Source of the DNA: Oscillospiraceae bacterium
Lineage (GTDB): Bacteria; Bacillota; Clostridia; Oscillospirales; Oscillospiraceae
Reading direction: 5' to 3'
DNA: 32,312 nucleotides
NCBI GenBank assembly: GCA_015067925.1
Contig: SVLN01000015.1
Span: 1-32,312 of the forward strand
The notes beneath the pieces are model-generated. The model ran no database searches. It had not been told where the DNA came from and was given only the letters and a program-made list of their open reading frames with translations. Below are positions 32,311 to 32,312 of this stretch, piece by piece. Numbering within the stretch: the first letter of the stretch is position 1; each line of letters starts with the position of its first letter. The translations under genes were made by a program, and so were the position numbers.

Positions 32311-32312
32311 GA

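Overview
The window looks like part of the chromosome of a low-to-mid GC Gram-positive bacterium, most likely a gut-type Clostridia of the Oscillospirales/Ruminococcaceae kind. The reasons are a long SRP RNA with an Alu domain next to dnaX-ybaB-recR, the dgt-dnaG-rpoD macromolecular-synthesis cluster, a CarD-family regulator, an MBOAT plus DHHW acetylation pair, an ECF S component, a YwlG homologue and strong AGGAGG-type ribosome binding sites. The placement at family level is inference. I see no prophage, insertion sequence, CRISPR array or defence locus: this is a core-genome window with small oddities at its joints.

Layout. 1-6007 (+): tail of rpmE, then hflX-yigZ (overlapping), then dgt-dnaG-rpoD. 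6036-9731 (+): acpP, the SRP RNA, dnaX, ybaB, recR and a FlK-like thioesterase, ending at a clear terminator. 9733-11934 (+): nicotinate phosphoribosyltransferase and a CarD-like regulator, each with its own promoter and terminator. 11997-15080 (+): an MBOAT O-acyltransferase and a DHHW/AlgX-like partner, which together resemble a cell-surface polymer O-acetylation module. 15086-17148 (-): a uridine kinase-like P-loop kinase and a Gfo/Idh/MocA oxidoreductase. 17230-18353 (+): an ECF S component and a YwlG-like protein, converging on a secreted NodB deacetylase (-). 19101-23302 (+): prfA, Sua5-type tsaC, and coaE, which runs without any stop codon into an M18 aminopeptidase; then a LysM-M14 peptidase whose ribosome binding site lies in the arm of the preceding terminator. 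24501-25773 (-): a CDF transporter with an Asn-Asp-Asp-Asp metal site like that of manganese exporters. 25859-26815 (+): a DegV protein. 26822-29158 (-): a MATE transporter and a protein with two CxxC...CxxH modules. 29182-32026 (+): a tldD-pmbA pair. 32065-32312 (+): a tRNA promoter, a truncated copy of the tRNA 5' part, and an intact tRNA-Ala(GGC) enclosed by a leader-trailer stem.

Most joints are tight (overlaps of 1-8 bases or gaps below 30 bases), so most genes sit in short translation-coupled operons. I could place fifteen candidate promoters; most have a 17-base spacer and about ten also have an extended -10 (TGn).

The strongest candidates for something unusual are the continuous coaE-M18 reading frame with a strong internal ribosome binding site, the terminator that contains the ribosome binding site of the M14 peptidase, the competing pairing at the 5' end of the SRP RNA, the duplicated zinc-ligand module of the protein at 28340-29098, and the truncated tRNA copy at the right edge. 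I did not find a clearly new multi-gene system.
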